The notes under the pieces: generated by a model
Databases searched by the model: none
What the model saw: the letters and a program-made list of their open reading frames with translations, nothing else
Told to the model about the DNA's origin: nothing
Assembly (NCBI GenBank): GCA_026874595.1
Contig: CM049308.1
Location: 73,008,624-73,072,623, forward strand
Length of the DNA stretch: 64,000 nt
Source of the DNA: Sipunculus nudus
Taxonomy: Eukaryota > Annelida > Sipuncula > Golfingiida > Sipunculidae
Direction: 5' to 3'
Shown: positions 63,181-64,000 of the stretch, piece by piece
Layout of the letters: the number at the start of each line of letters is the position of its first letter
Position numbering within the stretch: position 1 is the stretch's first letter
Program-made: the position numbers and the translations under genes

Positions 63181-64000
63181 CAGGGCCACAGGTCCTCAAC
63201 AAGCTGATGAACGGAACGTGATGATTTTACAGAAAGCTCCTAATAAAAAGTCATCACAGTTCTGATGTGTAAATCTATTACATTCATCTTAATGTGCAAG
63301 AATCAGGTAACAAATTCCATTCTGTAATTATTTTTATTATTAACTGATATTCTATACTCCATTATATAGGACCTTAGGCCACACAAAAAAAAATATTGTT
63401 ATAAGATTTACTGCTCCATTTTTGTTAATGTTTTTTGCAAATGAAGACCAGGGATTTGGTTATGCTGCGGATTGACTAATGCTACGGCTCAAATTCCAAT
63501 AAAAATTATGGAATGGTATGGAAATTGGACTAAATTTAGCATTGAACACATATACTATTTAAAGAATTGAAGCATATTTGAATATTGTATATTTTAGGCA
63601 AGCAGGCAAAATTCCCTGTATGGTGTCTCAAAGGGTAAAGAAAAATAATTCATCTGCTCACACTATAGTTTTTGTTCCCATAGTCTATAGAGCAATAAGG
63701 TAGTATTTAGCTGTCCCTGAGAACCTTTGCATGCATGGAACTGTAGCCAGACTGACTGCAACGCCATCTTTTGTCATGCTTAAGAAACACTGCTTTGGTC
63801 AGATGAAGGTGACATATTTCACAAGTATCAACCTTGAGTGACATGTTAAGGTTATGGATAAGGTTATCCTTTTTCACTGATACTGGTTAATTTATCATTT
63901 TATAACCTTACTTGTAACAGCTATATGCATGCTACTAAATGCAAATGACACCTCACACACAATGTACTTTGGTAACACATCCTGTAATTTTGAATGTCAC

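Larger units (their letters stand above)
51427..64000. other. Probable intron of the minus-strand dehydrogenase, no further exon recognised
   Basis: If the RDH-like exon is real, this stretch is at least partly its last intron. Repeats are listed separately. The intervals 52.1-56.7, 59.7-61.6 and 62.0-63.1 kb are AT-rich sequence with C/G homopolymers, in which I see no exon matching RDH motifs (TGxxxGIG, NNAG, YxxxK). Confidence 0.4.

Noticed and set aside
1-64000. CRISPR array, operon or bacterial-type system
   Set aside because: Repeats are contiguous tandem units without spacers, and the gene structure is intron-rich eukaryotic.

Overview
The window is AT-rich eukaryotic genomic DNA, not bacterial. 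It has long introns, GT-AG splice sites, AT, CT, GT and AAT microsatellites, several minisatellites, short terminal-inverted-repeat (MITE-like) elements and tRNA-like SINE remnants. Dispersed families ending in GGACGGACGG-type runs and the TCAGCTGA core, and the AGGTCACAGTGACCT palindrome, suggest a lophotrochozoan, most likely a mollusc. That placement is inference from repeat style. Only two genes can be supported with reasonable strength, and both were found by reading exons with compatible splice phases.

Gene 1 (plus strand, 1628-38980) is a four-exon gene: exon 1 at 1628-2333, exon 2 at 6757-6794 (38 bp), exon 3 at 37300-37437 and exon 4 at 38912-38980. The junction phases are 1, 0 and 0, and all agree. 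The predicted product is 316 residues. It has a possible signal or anchor at the N-terminus, a cysteine-free Ser/Thr-rich ectodomain with ten N-glycosylation sequons, one transmembrane helix, and a 39-residue tail with an acidic dileucine signal (DQLMLL) and an acidic C-terminus (SSDEEV). I do not recognise the family. The tail and membrane segment are encoded about 30 kb from the ectodomain.

Intron 1 (2334-6756) carries a 62-bp tandem array, partly organised as a 186-bp trimer, and a minus-strand coding-like fragment. Intron 2 (6795-37299, 30.5 kb) carries three MITE-like elements with TAA/TTA duplications, a degenerate composite repeat at 19978-21075, a tandemly duplicated dispersed element at 14.57-15.95 kb, a 30/34-bp minisatellite at 26.3-27.0 kb, a CA-rich G-poor tract at 21.6-22.0 kb, and a GC-richer block with CCAAT boxes at 30.7-31.3 kb. 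Two minus-strand coding-like segments there (14419-14532 and 24139-24330) are weakly supported.

From 38981 to 51329 no gene is visible: there is a short 3' UTR for gene 1, then repeats. At 51330-51426 on the minus strand lies the terminal coding exon of an SDR7C-type retinol dehydrogenase (RDH11-14-like). Its upstream exons were not found and probably lie beyond the right edge. The two genes are therefore convergent. From 51427 to 64000 there are repeats only: two perfect nuclear-receptor-type palindromes, a 21-bp minisatellite at 56.7-57.2 kb, a 277-bp triplicated element at 57.9-58.8 kb, and a probable SINE at 61.7-62.0 kb. Nothing links the two genes functionally.
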